DNA of 64,000 nucleotides from Nocardia speluncae NBRC 108251 (GCF_001613245.1 NZ_BDBZ01000001.1:558001-622000), one strand, 5' to 3'; counted from the first letter of the stretch, positions 46,485-55,612 are shown. A program made the numbers and translations. The notes: generated by a model not told the origin, from the sequence alone.

Positions 46485-46980
46485 GGGCGAACCGGTGGTC
46501 GGTGTAGCGGCGAAGGTTGGCCAGGAACCGACGGAACGCCATATTCATGAACGGTGTCGCCACGAACGCCGTGAAACGCGCAGGACCGGCCAGGCTCTGC
46601 GCGAGCGTCCAGGTGAGCCGGCATCCCTCGGGGGTCGGTATGATCCGGTAATCCTCAGCGAAGGCCCTCAGCGCGCCGGTGGAAGAACTGTTGAACCGGA
46701 ACGCCATCCGGGTATTCGGTTCCCAGACCAGGAACTCCTCGTCACCGACCAGCCCGCCACGCATATGGACCACCCGGGTCGTCCCGACGCCACGGGGTTC
46801 CGGGCTGGTCCAGGTGACCTTGGTGATCACGCTCGCCCACTGCGGCCAGGAATCGGCATCGGCCAGCACCTCGAACAACTGCTCGGGGGTGACCGCAAGA
46901 TCTACGCTGTTACTGCATCGCACCGGCGCGTTTTCGAGGAATTCGAGCCCGACCCGTTCGCACGGCCGCATGGTGCTCAT
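46471..46980 (-). CDS. SRPBCC (polyketide cyclase/START-like) family protein
   Basis: The ATG at 46978-46980 gives 169 aa; an ATG three codons later is an alternative. The fold signature is SVDLAVTPEQLFEVLADADSWPQWASVITKVTWTSPEPRGVGTTRVVHM, typical of the SRPBCC helix-grip proteins (VTPEQLFEVLADADSWPxW). It ends with LTWTLAQSLAGPARFTAFVATPFMNMAFRRFLANLRRY. It has a hydrophobic cavity for lipids or aromatics; in mycolata related proteins act as lipid-binding or cyclase proteins. Specific ligand unknown. Confidence 0.9.
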   Translation of the reverse strand: MSTMRPCERVGLEFLENAPVRCSNSVDLAVTPEQLFEVLADADSWPQWASVITKVTWTSPEPRGVGTTRVVHMRGGLVGDEEFLVWEPNTRMAFRFNSSSTGALRAFAEDYRIIPTPEGCRLTWTLAQSLAGPARFTAFVATPFMNMAFRRFLANLRRYTDHRFAPAQP

Positions 46981-47205
46981 CGCCGGCCACCGCCGATCTC
47001 GTGCTCCGGTCCCCGATTCGCACGCATTTCCATGCGCCTGTTCCTCTCGTCGCTCGGCACAGCCACGGAAAACCGGCTGCGCACCGATGGTGACACCTGT
47101 CCAGTTGTATGTCCACATCTCCCCCGGGTCCCCGCCGGCCGGTCCGGCTCATCGACAACGGTGCCCCGGTTTACGTGGCACCCGGAGCAGTACGCCCGCC
47201 ACGCG

Positions 47206-47433
47206 TTACTCGCGTTGCGGGCGGGCGAACATCTCGAGGTGACCACAGCGCACGCACCGGTAGGTGTCGACCGCGCGCCGCAGCCTGCCGATGCGTTTGG
47301 CGGCGCCGAAAATCCCACGCTCCAGCGCACCTTCGATCCACCGCACATGCCCGCCGGATCCCTGCCCGCGCCCCTCGAGGAAACCCGGCTCCAGTTCCGT
47401 TCCGGCGCAGTATGTGCACCTCAATTCCCTCAT
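47206..47433 (-). CDS. Small zinc-ribbon protein
   Basis: The ATG at 47431-47433 gives 75 aa. The N-terminal CTYC at residues 6-9 and C-terminal CVRC at residues 60-63 form a zinc ribbon, with ELEPGFLEGRGQGSGGHVRWIEGALERGIFG and a helix between. Related small proteins of unknown function bind zinc in actinobacteria. The C-terminus GHLEMFARPQRE is typical of them. It lies between the SRPBCC and esterase genes on the same strand. Confidence 0.78.
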   Translation of the reverse strand: MRELRCTYCAGTELEPGFLEGRGQGSGGHVRWIEGALERGIFGAAKRIGRLRRAVDTYRCVRCGHLEMFARPQRE

Positions 47434-47631
47434 TCGACAATCATCGCCGATCTGCGCGGGCTCGGCCCGTGTCGTTGCGCCACGCAACGGACACAGGGAG
47501 CACGCGGCCAATCCTGCCGTATCGGCCGACGGTGTCATCGCCGGCGAGCCGGCCCACGATGGGCAGTACACGGCAGCAATTCACACCGGCTCGGAATACA
47601 GGTCGCGCCATCACGTGAACCGTCCCAGCGC

Positions 47632-48573
47632 TCACGCGCCCATGGCTCGCGCAAGATGAGGCCAGGAATCGTGCAGGTCGTATTCGAACTGGCCCCATGT
47701 GTGCGCACCAGCCGGCCGGTCCATGTGCACAGCAGCCACTCCGAGTTGGCCGAGTCGCCCGGCGAAAGCCGAGGTACAGGCACTGGCGATGGCCTCGACT
47801 GGCGGAAAACCCCAGCCGCGGTCGATGGTGCCCGGAATCCCCGAGGCGGCGGACAGATACACCGTCGTGCCCGCGAGCCGCGCAGCGTGCCGGAAGGCGT
47901 CGTGCGCCTGCCAGCCGGGCCCACCGGGCGGACCCCACATATTGCCGGGGTTACCGCCGCCGCGGAGCACCTGCGCGGCGACCATCGCGACCCCGGCCGC
48001 GTCAGCGGACCAGGGGCAGCCGCTGTAGGAAGCGACCGCCTGGTACCGGCCGGGTGCCTGGATCGCAAGGTCCACTGCCGAGCCGCCACTCATGGACACA
48101 CCGGCTATCGCATTGCGGCCGGTGGTGGCGAACCGGTCGTCCACCACGGCGGGGAGCTCGGCGGTGAGGTAGGTCTGCCAGCGGGCGCGCCCGAGCGCCG
48201 GATCGTCGGTATGCCAATCGGTGTACAGGGTGTACGCGCCGCCGATCGGCATCACCACGTTCACATTCTTGTCGGCGAAGAACTGCCGGACATCGGTATC
48301 GTCCCACCAGGAGATGCCGTCGGTCCCACCACCGATACCGGTGAGCAGGTAGATCGTCGGAGCGGGCCCGCCTCCGGCCGCCGGGATGACCCGGTTGGTG
48401 ATCACCGTGTTCATCGCCGGGGAGAACACATCCAGCTGGACGGCGCGCCCGCCGAGTGGCCGTTCCGCATCCACCCGTGGGCTCGGCGCGGCCGCCGCCG
48501 GAGCCGGGACGAACAGTGATACGGCGGCGACGAGCGCCGCACTCGATACCGCGAACAGATATTTCCACCGCAC
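47632..48573 (-). CDS. Mycolyltransferase/esterase-type secreted hydrolase (antigen-85-like)
   Basis: A GTG at 48571-48573 gives 313 aa. The signal is WKYLFAVSSAALVAAVSLFVPAPAAAAPSP, with AXA cleavage near residue 30. The mature domain has IYLLTGIGGGTDGISWWDDTDVRQFF (oxyanion region), VVMPIGGAYTLYTDW, and the nucleophile elbow AIAGVSMSGGSAVDLAIQAPG near residue 155 (Ser); the His is in HMDRPAGAHTWGQFEYDLHDSWPHLARAMG. These match antigen-85/mycolyltransferase proteins that transfer mycolic acids to trehalose and arabinogalactan. As an orphan copy it may be a paralogue; the mycolic-acid specificity is inferred from family. Confidence 0.88.
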   Translation of the reverse strand: MRWKYLFAVSSAALVAAVSLFVPAPAAAAPSPRVDAERPLGGRAVQLDVFSPAMNTVITNRVIPAAGGGPAPTIYLLTGIGGGTDGISWWDDTDVRQFFADKNVNVVMPIGGAYTLYTDWHTDDPALGRARWQTYLTAELPAVVDDRFATTGRNAIAGVSMSGGSAVDLAIQAPGRYQAVASYSGCPWSADAAGVAMVAAQVLRGGGNPGNMWGPPGGPGWQAHDAFRHAARLAGTTVYLSAASGIPGTIDRGWGFPPVEAIASACTSAFAGRLGQLGVAAVHMDRPAGAHTWGQFEYDLHDSWPHLARAMGA

Positions 48574-48900
48574 CTCTCCCTTGTACCCGTTCTCGCGATG
48601 CCGCAACGTCCGGCGGCGTGCCGGTCGCTTCCACCAGTCCCCGTGCGCGGGAACCGAGCCCGGCACGGACAGCGGGTGCCGGGCCGGATCCGATTACCTG
48701 CCGATGCCGGCCCACCCGCCCCGATCGGCCACACGGGCAGGGCGCCGGGACGGCATCGGCGGGTCCGCGCGCGCGGGCCGCGAGCGACCCGGTAGAAAAG
48801 AACAGAGGCAGTCAGCCGTGCTCGCGAGCGAACCGCACCTGTTCGCGGACGCGGTGCGACCGGCCGGAATGGTACAACTGTCGAACGAAAGAGCAGGTTC

Positions 48901-50346
48901 ATGGCGTCCTCCACAGCGCGTGCCCAGATCGGGGTCACCGGCCTGGCGGTGATGGGCAGCAATATCGCCCGTAACTTCGCCAAGCACGGCTACACCGTGG
49001 CCCTGCACAATCGCAGCGTCACCAAGACCGACGCACTACTGGCCGCACACGGCGGCGACGGTGATTTCGTCCGCACCGAAACCGTCGCCGAGTTCGTCGC
49101 GGCGCTCGAGAAGCCGCGCCGCGTGCTCATCATGGTGAAGGCCGGGGATGCCACCGACGCGGTGATCGAAGAGCTCGCCGGCGCCATGGAGCCCGGCGAT
49201 ATCATCATCGACGGCGGTAACGCCCTCTACACCGACACCATCCGCCGGGAAGCGGCGTTGCGCGAACGCGGCCTGAACTTCGTCGGCGCCGGTATCTCCG
49301 GTGGCGAGGAGGGCGCACTCAACGGCCCTTCCATCATGCCCGGCGGGCCGGCCGAATCCTATGAATCGCTGGGCCCGCTGCTGGAGTCGATCGCCGCGCA
49401 GGTCGACGGTACCCCGTGCTGCACCCATATCGGTCCCGACGGTTCGGGCCATTTCGTGAAGATGGTGCACAACGGTATCGAGTACGCGGATATGCAGCTG
49501 ATCGGCGAGGCCTATCATCTGTTCCGCGCCGCCCTGGACCTGGATCCGAAACAGATCGCCGATATTTTCACCCAGTGGAATTCCGGCGATCTGGAAAGCT
49601 ATCTGGTGGAGATCACCGCCGAGGTCCTCGGACAGGTGGATGCGAAAACCGGTAAGCCACTGGTCGACGTGATCGTCGACGCCGCGGAGCAGAAGGGCAC
49701 CGGGCGCTGGACGGTGAAATCGGCGCTCGATCTCGGAATCCCGGTGACCGGTATCGCCGAGGCGGTGTTCGCGCGGGCGCTGTCGGGGTCGCGGGCCCAG
49801 CGCGCCGCCGCCAAGGGCCTGGCCGCGGGCGAGCTCGCCGCCAAACCGACCGATATCGCGCAGTTCACCGAGGATATCCGCCAAGCCCTGTACGCCTCCA
49901 AGGTTGTCGCCTACGCCCAGGGCTTCGATCAGATCGCCGCGGGGAGCGCGGAGTACGGCTGGGATCTGAAGCCCGGCGATCTGGCCACCATCTGGCGTGG
50001 CGGCTGCATCATCCGCGCCCGCTTCCTGAACCGGATCAAGGAGGCCTACGAAACCGATCCGGCCCTGCCGAGCCTGATCCTGGACCCGTATTTCCGCAGC
50101 GCGATCGAAACCGCGATCGACAGCTGGCGCCGCGTGGTCGCGACCGCGACCCTGCTGGGTATTCCGGTACCGGCGTTCGCCTCGTCGCTGTCGTACTACG
50201 ACGCCTTGCGCGCGCAGCGGCTGCCGGCGGCGCTCACGCAGGCCCAGCGCGATTTCTTCGGCGCGCATACCTATGAGCGGGTGGATGCCGAGGGTAAGTA
50301 CCACACGCTGTGGAGCGAGGACCGGTCCGAGGTCCGGAGCAGCTGA
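48901..50346 (+). CDS. gnd: NADP-dependent 6-phosphogluconate dehydrogenase (decarboxylating)
   Basis: It oxidises 6-phosphogluconate to ribulose 5-phosphate, making NADPH in the pentose phosphate pathway. 481 aa, ATG start. The Rossmann motif is IGVTGLAVMGSNIARNFAKHG at residues ~9-29, IIIDGGNALYTDT near residue 100, the catalytic Lys/Asn region SGHFVKMVHNGIEYADMQLIGEAYHL near residue 181, and the C-terminal substrate tail including SLSYYDALRAQRLPAALTQAQRDFFGAHTYERVDAEG. It is the long form of about 480 residues. It is monocistronic with a perfect hairpin just after the stop. Confidence 0.97.
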   Translation: MASSTARAQIGVTGLAVMGSNIARNFAKHGYTVALHNRSVTKTDALLAAHGGDGDFVRTETVAEFVAALEKPRRVLIMVKAGDATDAVIEELAGAMEPGDIIIDGGNALYTDTIRREAALRERGLNFVGAGISGGEEGALNGPSIMPGGPAESYESLGPLLESIAAQVDGTPCCTHIGPDGSGHFVKMVHNGIEYADMQLIGEAYHLFRAALDLDPKQIADIFTQWNSGDLESYLVEITAEVLGQVDAKTGKPLVDVIVDAAEQKGTGRWTVKSALDLGIPVTGIAEAVFARALSGSRAQRAAAKGLAAGELAAKPTDIAQFTEDIRQALYASKVVAYAQGFDQIAAGSAEYGWDLKPGDLATIWRGGCIIRARFLNRIKEAYETDPALPSLILDPYFRSAIETAIDSWRRVVATATLLGIPVPAFASSLSYYDALRAQRLPAALTQAQRDFFGAHTYERVDAEGKYHTLWSEDRSEVRSS

Positions 50347-50352
50347 GTATCC

Positions 50353-50382
50353 GGCGCCGGGCGGATCGGTCCGCCCGGCGCC
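50353..50382 (+). terminator. Terminator hairpin after gnd
   Basis: GGCGCCGGGCGGA and TCCGCCCGGCGCC are perfect 13-bp arms around a TCGG loop, 7 bp after the gnd stop codon. This is the strongest terminator-like hairpin in the window; no T-tract follows. Confidence 0.88.
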
Positions 50383-50856
50383 GCGCACCCCTGGGCTCCG
50401 GTCAGGTGACCAGTTGCAATGGGGTGTGACGTCGGCGCAACGCGATCCTGTGGGGGCGCCGGCGCATCCTGCAAGGCCACCTCGCCGCGCAGGCGGGCCT
50501 GCCGGGGATCCCGCTCGAGCGCGCGGTGGCATCGCCTCACCGGTGAGCTCGCCGACTGGCATGACATCGACGCCGGACACCGCGGGCGGGCGATCGCGCC
50601 GATCGGGTGATCGTGAATCCGGCCGGGCTCGACGATTCGCTCGACGCCTACGCGGAGAGCCCGGTCGCCAGTACGGGAATATGCCGCGGATGGTCGACCG
50701 CAACGATGCGGCAGTCACCGCTGTCTATGTCGGTGGCCGTTTCCGTTTTCGGAGGGGTAACCACCGACCCGGTGCTCGGGGACTGCGCGCACGGGCCGGT
50801 TCCTGCGGGCCGGCCGCCGCTGATCCCGGGGGCAGCTGTCGCGGCGCCGGTCCGTT
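50383..50856. other. Degenerate stretch after gnd without a clear gene
   Basis: Between the gnd terminator and the remnants that follow, about 470 bp hold only short open frames in all phases. Fragments such as HLAAQAGLPGIPLERAVASP and VNPAGLDDSLDAYAES look like possible gene pieces but cannot be assigned. I see no start/RBS combination here that I trust. The stretch may be decayed DNA associated with the rearrangement just to the right. Confidence 0.5.
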
Positions 50857-51192
50857 TCAGCGCCTGTCCTCGGGGACTGCGAAGGAATCCAGGCCGAAGC
50901 TGCGCAGGGTCCCGACCAGTTTCTCGTACTGGAACCGGTTGTATGCCAACGGCTGAAGCAGCAGGCGGTCGGGCAGGTTCCGCCAGGCCCATTGCAGCAG
51001 GCGGACGTATAGTGCGAACTCCTGGTCGTGGCGCGGTTTCAGTTCGAAACCGGTCAGCTGCTGCACTCGCGGATGCATCACCTTGGACGAGCACACCTGG
51101 ATCACATGCCCCGCCACCGGCCGCACCAGCAGCCACATCGGAGTGAGCGCTCGCCGGGCCGGGGACGGCAGGCCCAAGGTGGGCAGCGGAAG
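50857..51192 (-). pseudogene. C-terminal remnant resembling a DUF2236/MpaB-type oxygenase
   Basis: Reading on the minus strand, the coherent part starts at LPLPTLGLPSPARRALTPMWLLVRPVAGHVIQ and runs through HPRVQQLTGFELKPRHDQEFALYVRLLQWAWRNLPDRLLLQPLAYNRFQYEKLVGT to LDSFAVPEDRR and a stop. The composition and the RLLxWAWRNLP pattern look like the C-terminus of DUF2236/rubber-oxygenase-like proteins. The N-terminal three-quarters is absent: upstream of about 51192 the frame becomes antisense to TetR codons. It is therefore read as a truncated remnant; the family name is tentative. Confidence 0.5.
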
Positions 51193-51204
51193 GACTTTTC
51201 GGCG

Positions 51205-51752
51205 GTGCGTACCGTTGCGTTTTTCGAAGACACCACCATGGTCCGGATCGCCGAAACCGCCGGCGTCGGCGTCGGCGTCGCCACGGTATACCGGCGGTTC
51301 GGCACCAAATCGGCGATCCTGCGCTACGCGCTGATGGCCGAATCGCAGCGGGTCTCGACGATTGTGGCGGATGCGATGCACCGATCGGCCGGCCCGGTGG
51401 GCGCACTGGCGGATATGTTCGCCGCGTTCGTCAGCGAGGCCGCCGCCCCCTGCTGCTCACTCGCAGTCTGCGGTCCTCGGGCGGCGCCGGGCAGCTCACC
51501 GATTTCCTGACCGGCGACGAAGCGGTCACACAGGGGCGCGACCTGGTGGCGCGTTTCCTGACCTACTGGCAGCAGCGTGGGGAGCTCGGCAGTTTCGATC
51601 CGGATGTGGTGGCCGAGCTGTTCGTCCGGCTCACCATTTCGTTCATCGCCAACCCGCACGGTGTGCTCCCACTCGGTGACACCGAGGCAGCGCGAGACTT
51701 CGCTCGCCGCTACCTGGCACCGCTGATGTACCCACAGTCCGGCAGCGACTGA
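51205..51752 (+). pseudogene. Frameshifted and N-truncated TetR regulator
   Basis: FFEDTTMVRIAETAGVGVGVATVYRRFGTKSAILRYALM at 51220-51340 is the second half of a TetR HTH, but the first helix is missing. After SEAAAP the frame shifts within a run of five C at 51446-51450; one additional C would restore LLLTRSLRSSGGAGQLTDFLTGDEAVTQ and the normal C-domain through ARFLTYWQQRGELGSFDPDVVAELFVRLTISF to the stop at 51752. So the gene is either a real frameshift pseudogene or has a sequencing error at this homopolymer; the missing N-terminus favours a true remnant. Confidence 0.7.
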
Positions 51753-51763
51753 ACCCGGACCGG

Positions 51764-53971
51764 TCAGACCGGCGACAAGGAGACGGGTATGCCGTTGAAC
51801 ACCGCGTTGCCCGAAGGTATATCGAGTACCGAATCATCGGTCAGCGTATTCGCGTTCACGCCGGGGTTCGCGGCCGCCACCTGTTGCGCGCTGCCGGCGT
51901 GACCCCAGCCGTGCGGCAGGCTCACCACCCCGGGCATGATCGTCTCGGTGGGTTCCAGCGGGACGGTCAGCGAACCGGCAGCCGATTTCACGATGGCGTG
52001 ATCACCGAGCCCGAGGCGAGCGATATCGTCGGGATGGATCTGCAGCGTGCAGCGGTTCGTACCGCCGACCAGCCGGTCCATATTGTGCATCCAGCTGTTG
52101 TTCGAGCGCAGATGACGCCGGCCGATGAGCACCAGATCCGCCGGTGCCGCCGCCGAACCGGCGCGCAGTCGCCCGATGTCGGCCAGTAATACTTCGGGTG
52201 CGAGTTCGACCTTTCCGGAGGCGGTCCGCAGGATTCCGGGAAGGCGGGGCCGCAGCGGGCCGAGGTCGATACCGTGCGGATTGTCCAGCAGGGTCTGCAA
52301 ACTCAGCTCGCCACCGTTCCAGGCACCGTAGGGACCCAGGCGGAGCATCAGGTCCAGGCGCTGTTCGGTGGTGGTGGTGCCGAGCAGATCCGGCCGGCGC
52401 TGGACGAAGCCGGCGCGCTGCAGCGTATCGGCGATGACGAATTCGTCGAAGGCGGCGAGCGGATCGAAGTCCGCGGTGGGGTTGTGCGGTTGCCCGCTCA
52501 CCGCCGCGCCGAGCCTCACATACACGGCGGCCTCGGAGGGCTGGGCACCGAGCTGTACCAGTGGCGGCGAATACCGGGCGTAGTTGCGCACCGCGAACTG
52601 CAACAGCGCGAAATCGTAGTGCGGGGACTGCACCGGGCGGGGCGGGGGCAGGATCACATCGGCATGCCGGGTGGTCTCGTTGAGGTAGCGGTCGACGCTC
52701 ACCATGAATTCCAGCCCGGCGAAGGCTTTGTCCAGCCGGGGGCCGCTCGGCGCGGACAACACCGGATTGCCCGCCACAGTGATCAGGGCACGGACCTGCC
52801 CCTCACCCGGTGTCGTGATTTCGTCGACGAGGGTGGCGACCGGCAGTTCCCCCATCGCCTCCGGCAGCTGCCGGACCCGGCTGCGCCAGCGTCCCGGCCG
52901 GAAAGGTTTGGTGCGGACGATCCCGCGTGCGGCGGCGGTCGCGAACATGACCCCACCGGGACGGTCGAGGTTGCCGGTCAAAGCGTTGAGTACATCCACC
53001 AGCCATTGCGTCAGAGTGCCGAATTCCGCTGTGCACGTGCCGATCCGGGCATACACCGCGGCGGTGGGCGCGGCGGCCAGCTCACGCGCCAGGCGGCGCA
53101 CGGTATCGGCCGGGACACCGGTGCGCTCGGCGACCAGGTCCGGCGGGAAATCTGCCGCCGCGGCCCGCACCTGGTCCACACCGTTCGCCGCTACAGCGAT
53201 ATCGGTGAGCCCCTCGGCAAACAGGGTGTGCACGATTCCGAAGAGGAGATAGGCATCTGCACCGGGCCTGATGAACAGATGCTCATCCGCGACGGCCGCG
53301 GTCCGGGTGCGGCGCGGATCCACCACCACCAGCCGGCCGCCGCGTTCACGTAACGCACGCAAGCGACCGGGGAAATCCGGTGCGGTGCATACCGATCCGT
53401 TGGACTCGAGCGGGTTGGCGCCCAGCATCAGCAGGTAGCCGGTGCGGTCGAGATCCGGTACCGGCACAGCCAGCGGGTCACCGAAGAGCAGACCGCAGGC
53501 CAGCTGTTTGGGCATCTGGTCCGCGGTACTGGCGGAGAACAGATTCTTCGTACCGAGCGCGCGGATCACCGCCGGGGCGTACAGAGTGCCCGCGACGGTA
53601 TGGGCATTGGGATTGCCCAGATACAGCGCGACCGCCTGGTTGCCGTGCGCGGATTTGATCGCGGGAATACGTTCGGCGATGAGATCGAAGGCTTCGTCCC
53701 AGCTCGCGGTGCGCCAGGTGTCGCTCCCTCGATCCCGGATCATCGGCGCGGTGAGGCGATCGGGGTCGCTGTCGAGGCGGCCGAAGCTCGCCCCTTTCGG
53801 GCAGAGGAAACCGGTACTGAACGGGTCCTGTTTATCGCCGCGGACCGCGGTCACCCGGTCGTCGGCGTCCAGGGTGAGTTCGAGACCGCAGACCGCCTCA
53901 CACAGCGGGCAGGTGCGCAGCAGATTCCGCGAACCGATCGCGGAATCGATAGGAGACGTAGGTCGGGCCAT
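51764..53971 (-). CDS. Molybdopterin (bis-PGD) oxidoreductase, formate dehydrogenase-like
   Basis: This 735-aa DMSO-reductase-family protein has the N-terminal [4Fe-4S] motif CPLCEAVC ... LCPKG (C21, C24, C28, C57). Molybdopterin domains follow: YLLMLGANPLESNGSVCTAPDFPGRL near residue 185, LVVVDPRRTRTAAVADEHLFIRPGAD near residue 218, and C-terminal RRHLRSNNSWMHNMDRL ... LQIHPDDIARLGLGDHAIVKSAAGSLTVP, which is the MoCo-dinucleotide binding barrel. No Tat signal, so cytosolic. The Mo ligand is not obvious: STADQMPKQLACGLLFG occupies that place. Substrate and electron partner unknown; no accessory genes nearby. Confidence 0.93.
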   Translation of the reverse strand: MARPTSPIDSAIGSRNLLRTCPLCEAVCGLELTLDADDRVTAVRGDKQDPFSTGFLCPKGASFGRLDSDPDRLTAPMIRDRGSDTWRTASWDEAFDLIAERIPAIKSAHGNQAVALYLGNPNAHTVAGTLYAPAVIRALGTKNLFSASTADQMPKQLACGLLFGDPLAVPVPDLDRTGYLLMLGANPLESNGSVCTAPDFPGRLRALRERGGRLVVVDPRRTRTAAVADEHLFIRPGADAYLLFGIVHTLFAEGLTDIAVAANGVDQVRAAAADFPPDLVAERTGVPADTVRRLARELAAAPTAAVYARIGTCTAEFGTLTQWLVDVLNALTGNLDRPGGVMFATAAARGIVRTKPFRPGRWRSRVRQLPEAMGELPVATLVDEITTPGEGQVRALITVAGNPVLSAPSGPRLDKAFAGLEFMVSVDRYLNETTRHADVILPPPRPVQSPHYDFALLQFAVRNYARYSPPLVQLGAQPSEAAVYVRLGAAVSGQPHNPTADFDPLAAFDEFVIADTLQRAGFVQRRPDLLGTTTTEQRLDLMLRLGPYGAWNGGELSLQTLLDNPHGIDLGPLRPRLPGILRTASGKVELAPEVLLADIGRLRAGSAAAPADLVLIGRRHLRSNNSWMHNMDRLVGGTNRCTLQIHPDDIARLGLGDHAIVKSAAGSLTVPLEPTETIMPGVVSLPHGWGHAGSAQQVAAANPGVNANTLTDDSVLDIPSGNAVFNGIPVSLSPV

Positions 53972-53987
53972 GACTCCATCATGGCCC
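53965..53987. promoter_or_regulatory. Inverted repeat spanning the start codon of the Mo-oxidoreductase
   Basis: GGGCCATGA and TCATGGCCC are perfect 9-bp arms around CTCCA; the ATG of the oxidoreductase gene (minus strand, 53969-53971) is inside one arm. It could be an operator at the promoter or an RNA hairpin that hides the start. Confidence 0.4.
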
Positions 53988-54118
53988 GGCGACCCGGTGC
54001 TCGACCAGTGTTCTGCCGATTCCGCGGGTAGAACTGCGGCGGCCCGCCTTCAGTCGATATCGCCTGATCATCCGAGGACGCCGACTCGGCCGGCCATCGC
54101 GCGGTGGAGCGTCCCGGG

Positions 54119-55171
54119 TCAGAGATGCACCACACTGCCCGAATCGGCCGATTCCCGGGCACCCTCCAGGATTCGCAGACCGGCCAGAGCGTCCCGTGGG
54201 TCGACCGGAACCGGTGCGCCGTCGAGTATCGCATCGGCCAGGGCCCGATAGAAGGCGAGATAGTCGCCGGGCAGGGTCGGAAACACCGCCCCCTCCGGAT
54301 CGGCGCCGAGGATTCCGTACCGTTCGGATTCCACAGTTCCCCAAGGCTTTCCGTCATCGGGGCGCCGGCCGCTGCGCAGTGCGGCCTCCTGCGGATCCAT
54401 CCCGTAGACTTCGTAACCGGCCTTCTCGCCCAATACCCGGAAACGCGGGCCCGGCCGCGGCGCGACCGCGCTGGCCCACAGATGGGAGCGGACTCCACCG
54501 GTGTGGGTCAGCGCCAGGAAGATATCGTCGTCGGTACTCACCCCGGGGCGCCGGGAGTCGAGCTCACAGTAGACCGCGCCGACCGGACCGAACAGAGTCA
54601 GCGCCTGGTCGACGAGATGGCTACCCAGGTCGTAGAGAGTCCCGGCGGCGTCGGCGGCGGTACCGGTCTCCCGCCAACTCCCCTTGGGCACCGGCCGCCA
54701 GCGCTCGAAACGGGATTCGAAACGGCGCACCAGCCCCAGCCGGCCGGATCCGGCCAGTTCGCCGACAGTCCGGAAATCACCGTCCCACCGGCGGTTCTGG
54801 AACACCGTCAGCACGCTGCCGGATTCCTCGGCATATCGGACCACCTCGGCGGCCTCGGCAGCGGATACCGCGAACGGCTTGTCCACCACTACGGCGCTAC
54901 CGGCGGCGAGCGCCCGCAGTGCCAGTGCGGCGTGAGTGCGGTTGGGTGCAGCGACGACCACCACATCGACCCCGGACAGATCCGCGAACAATGCATCGGC
55001 ATCCGGCAGGACCCGGACACCCGGATGCTCGCGCCGGGCCTGCTCACCCCGCTCCCGCGAGCCTGTCACCACCGCGGCAACCCGCAGCCGCGGTTCAGCA
55101 GCGATCAGCGGTGCGTGGAATACCGACCCGGCCAAGCCATACCCGATGATCGCGACGCCGAGACTGCTCAT
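54119..55171 (-). CDS. Gfo/Idh/MocA family oxidoreductase
   Basis: This 350-aa protein has the NAD(P)-binding motif GVAIIGYGLAGSVFHAPLIAAEPRLRVAAVVTGS at the N-terminus, followed by VDVVVVAAPNRTHAALALRALAAGSAVVVDKPFAVSAAEAAEVV near residues 70-110, where VDKPFA contains the EKP-type Lys. The C-terminal mixed-sheet domain includes VFQNRRWDGDFRTVGEL and GTLYDLGSHLVDQALTLFGPVGAVYCEL, with the catalytic D-x-G-x-H pattern. It oxidises or reduces a sugar or inositol-like substrate with NAD(P). No operon partner. Specific substrate not readable. Confidence 0.93.
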   Translation of the reverse strand: MSSLGVAIIGYGLAGSVFHAPLIAAEPRLRVAAVVTGSRERGEQARREHPGVRVLPDADALFADLSGVDVVVVAAPNRTHAALALRALAAGSAVVVDKPFAVSAAEAAEVVRYAEESGSVLTVFQNRRWDGDFRTVGELAGSGRLGLVRRFESRFERWRPVPKGSWRETGTAADAAGTLYDLGSHLVDQALTLFGPVGAVYCELDSRRPGVSTDDDIFLALTHTGGVRSHLWASAVAPRPGPRFRVLGEKAGYEVYGMDPQEAALRSGRRPDDGKPWGTVESERYGILGADPEGAVFPTLPGDYLAFYRALADAILDGAPVPVDPRDALAGLRILEGARESADSGSVVHL

Positions 55172-55198
55172 ACCCGCGACGTTACCCGGCGCCGGTGC

Positions 55199-55612
55199 TC
55201 ACCCCCCGGAGGGCAAGAACGACAGCCGCACCTGACGATCGGGGTTGTCGACGTTCACATCGACCAGAGCGATGGACTGCCAGGTTCCGAGCGCGAGTTC
55301 CCCGTCGAGCACTGGAACTGTCGCATACGGCGCAATGAGCGCCGGCAGGATATGGGAGCGCCCGTGCCCGCGCGACCCGTGTGCATGTCGCCAGCGGTCG
55401 TCGGCCGGCAACAGATCCCGCAGCGCGGCCAGTAGATCGTCGTCACTGTGGGCGCCCAATTCGATGATCGCGACACCTGCGGTGGCGTGCGGGACGAACA
55501 CATGCAACAGTCCGTCACCACCCGCGAGTCGCACGAATTCCGAGCATTCGCCGGTGATGTCCCGGACCGTCTCGGTGTTCCCGGTGCGTACCGCGATCAG
55601 TGTGCTCCGCAT
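55199..55612 (-). CDS. YjbQ family (UPF0047) protein
   Basis: The ATG at 55610-55612 gives 137 aa; the frame extension upstream to 55900 is antisense to the sirtuin gene end and rejected. Motifs are GLLHVFVPHATAGVAIIELGAH near residue 36 and HAHGSRGHGRSHILPALIAPYATVPVLDGELALGTWQSIALVDVD-like near residues 75-120, with the conserved His cluster of YjbQ. Some members have weak thiamine-phosphate-synthase activity or act on other small substrates; true role unsettled. It lies between the Gfo/Idh/MocA and sirtuin genes on the same strand. Confidence 0.9.
   Translation of the reverse strand: MRSTLIAVRTGNTETVRDITGECSEFVRLAGGDGLLHVFVPHATAGVAIIELGAHSDDDLLAALRDLLPADDRWRHAHGSRGHGRSHILPALIAPYATVPVLDGELALGTWQSIALVDVNVDNPDRQVRLSFLPSGG

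Noticed and set aside
46910..47158. Short minus-strand frames between the SRPBCC and zinc-ribbon genes
   Set aside because: No conserved motif or RBS, and Arg/Gly-rich shadow composition.
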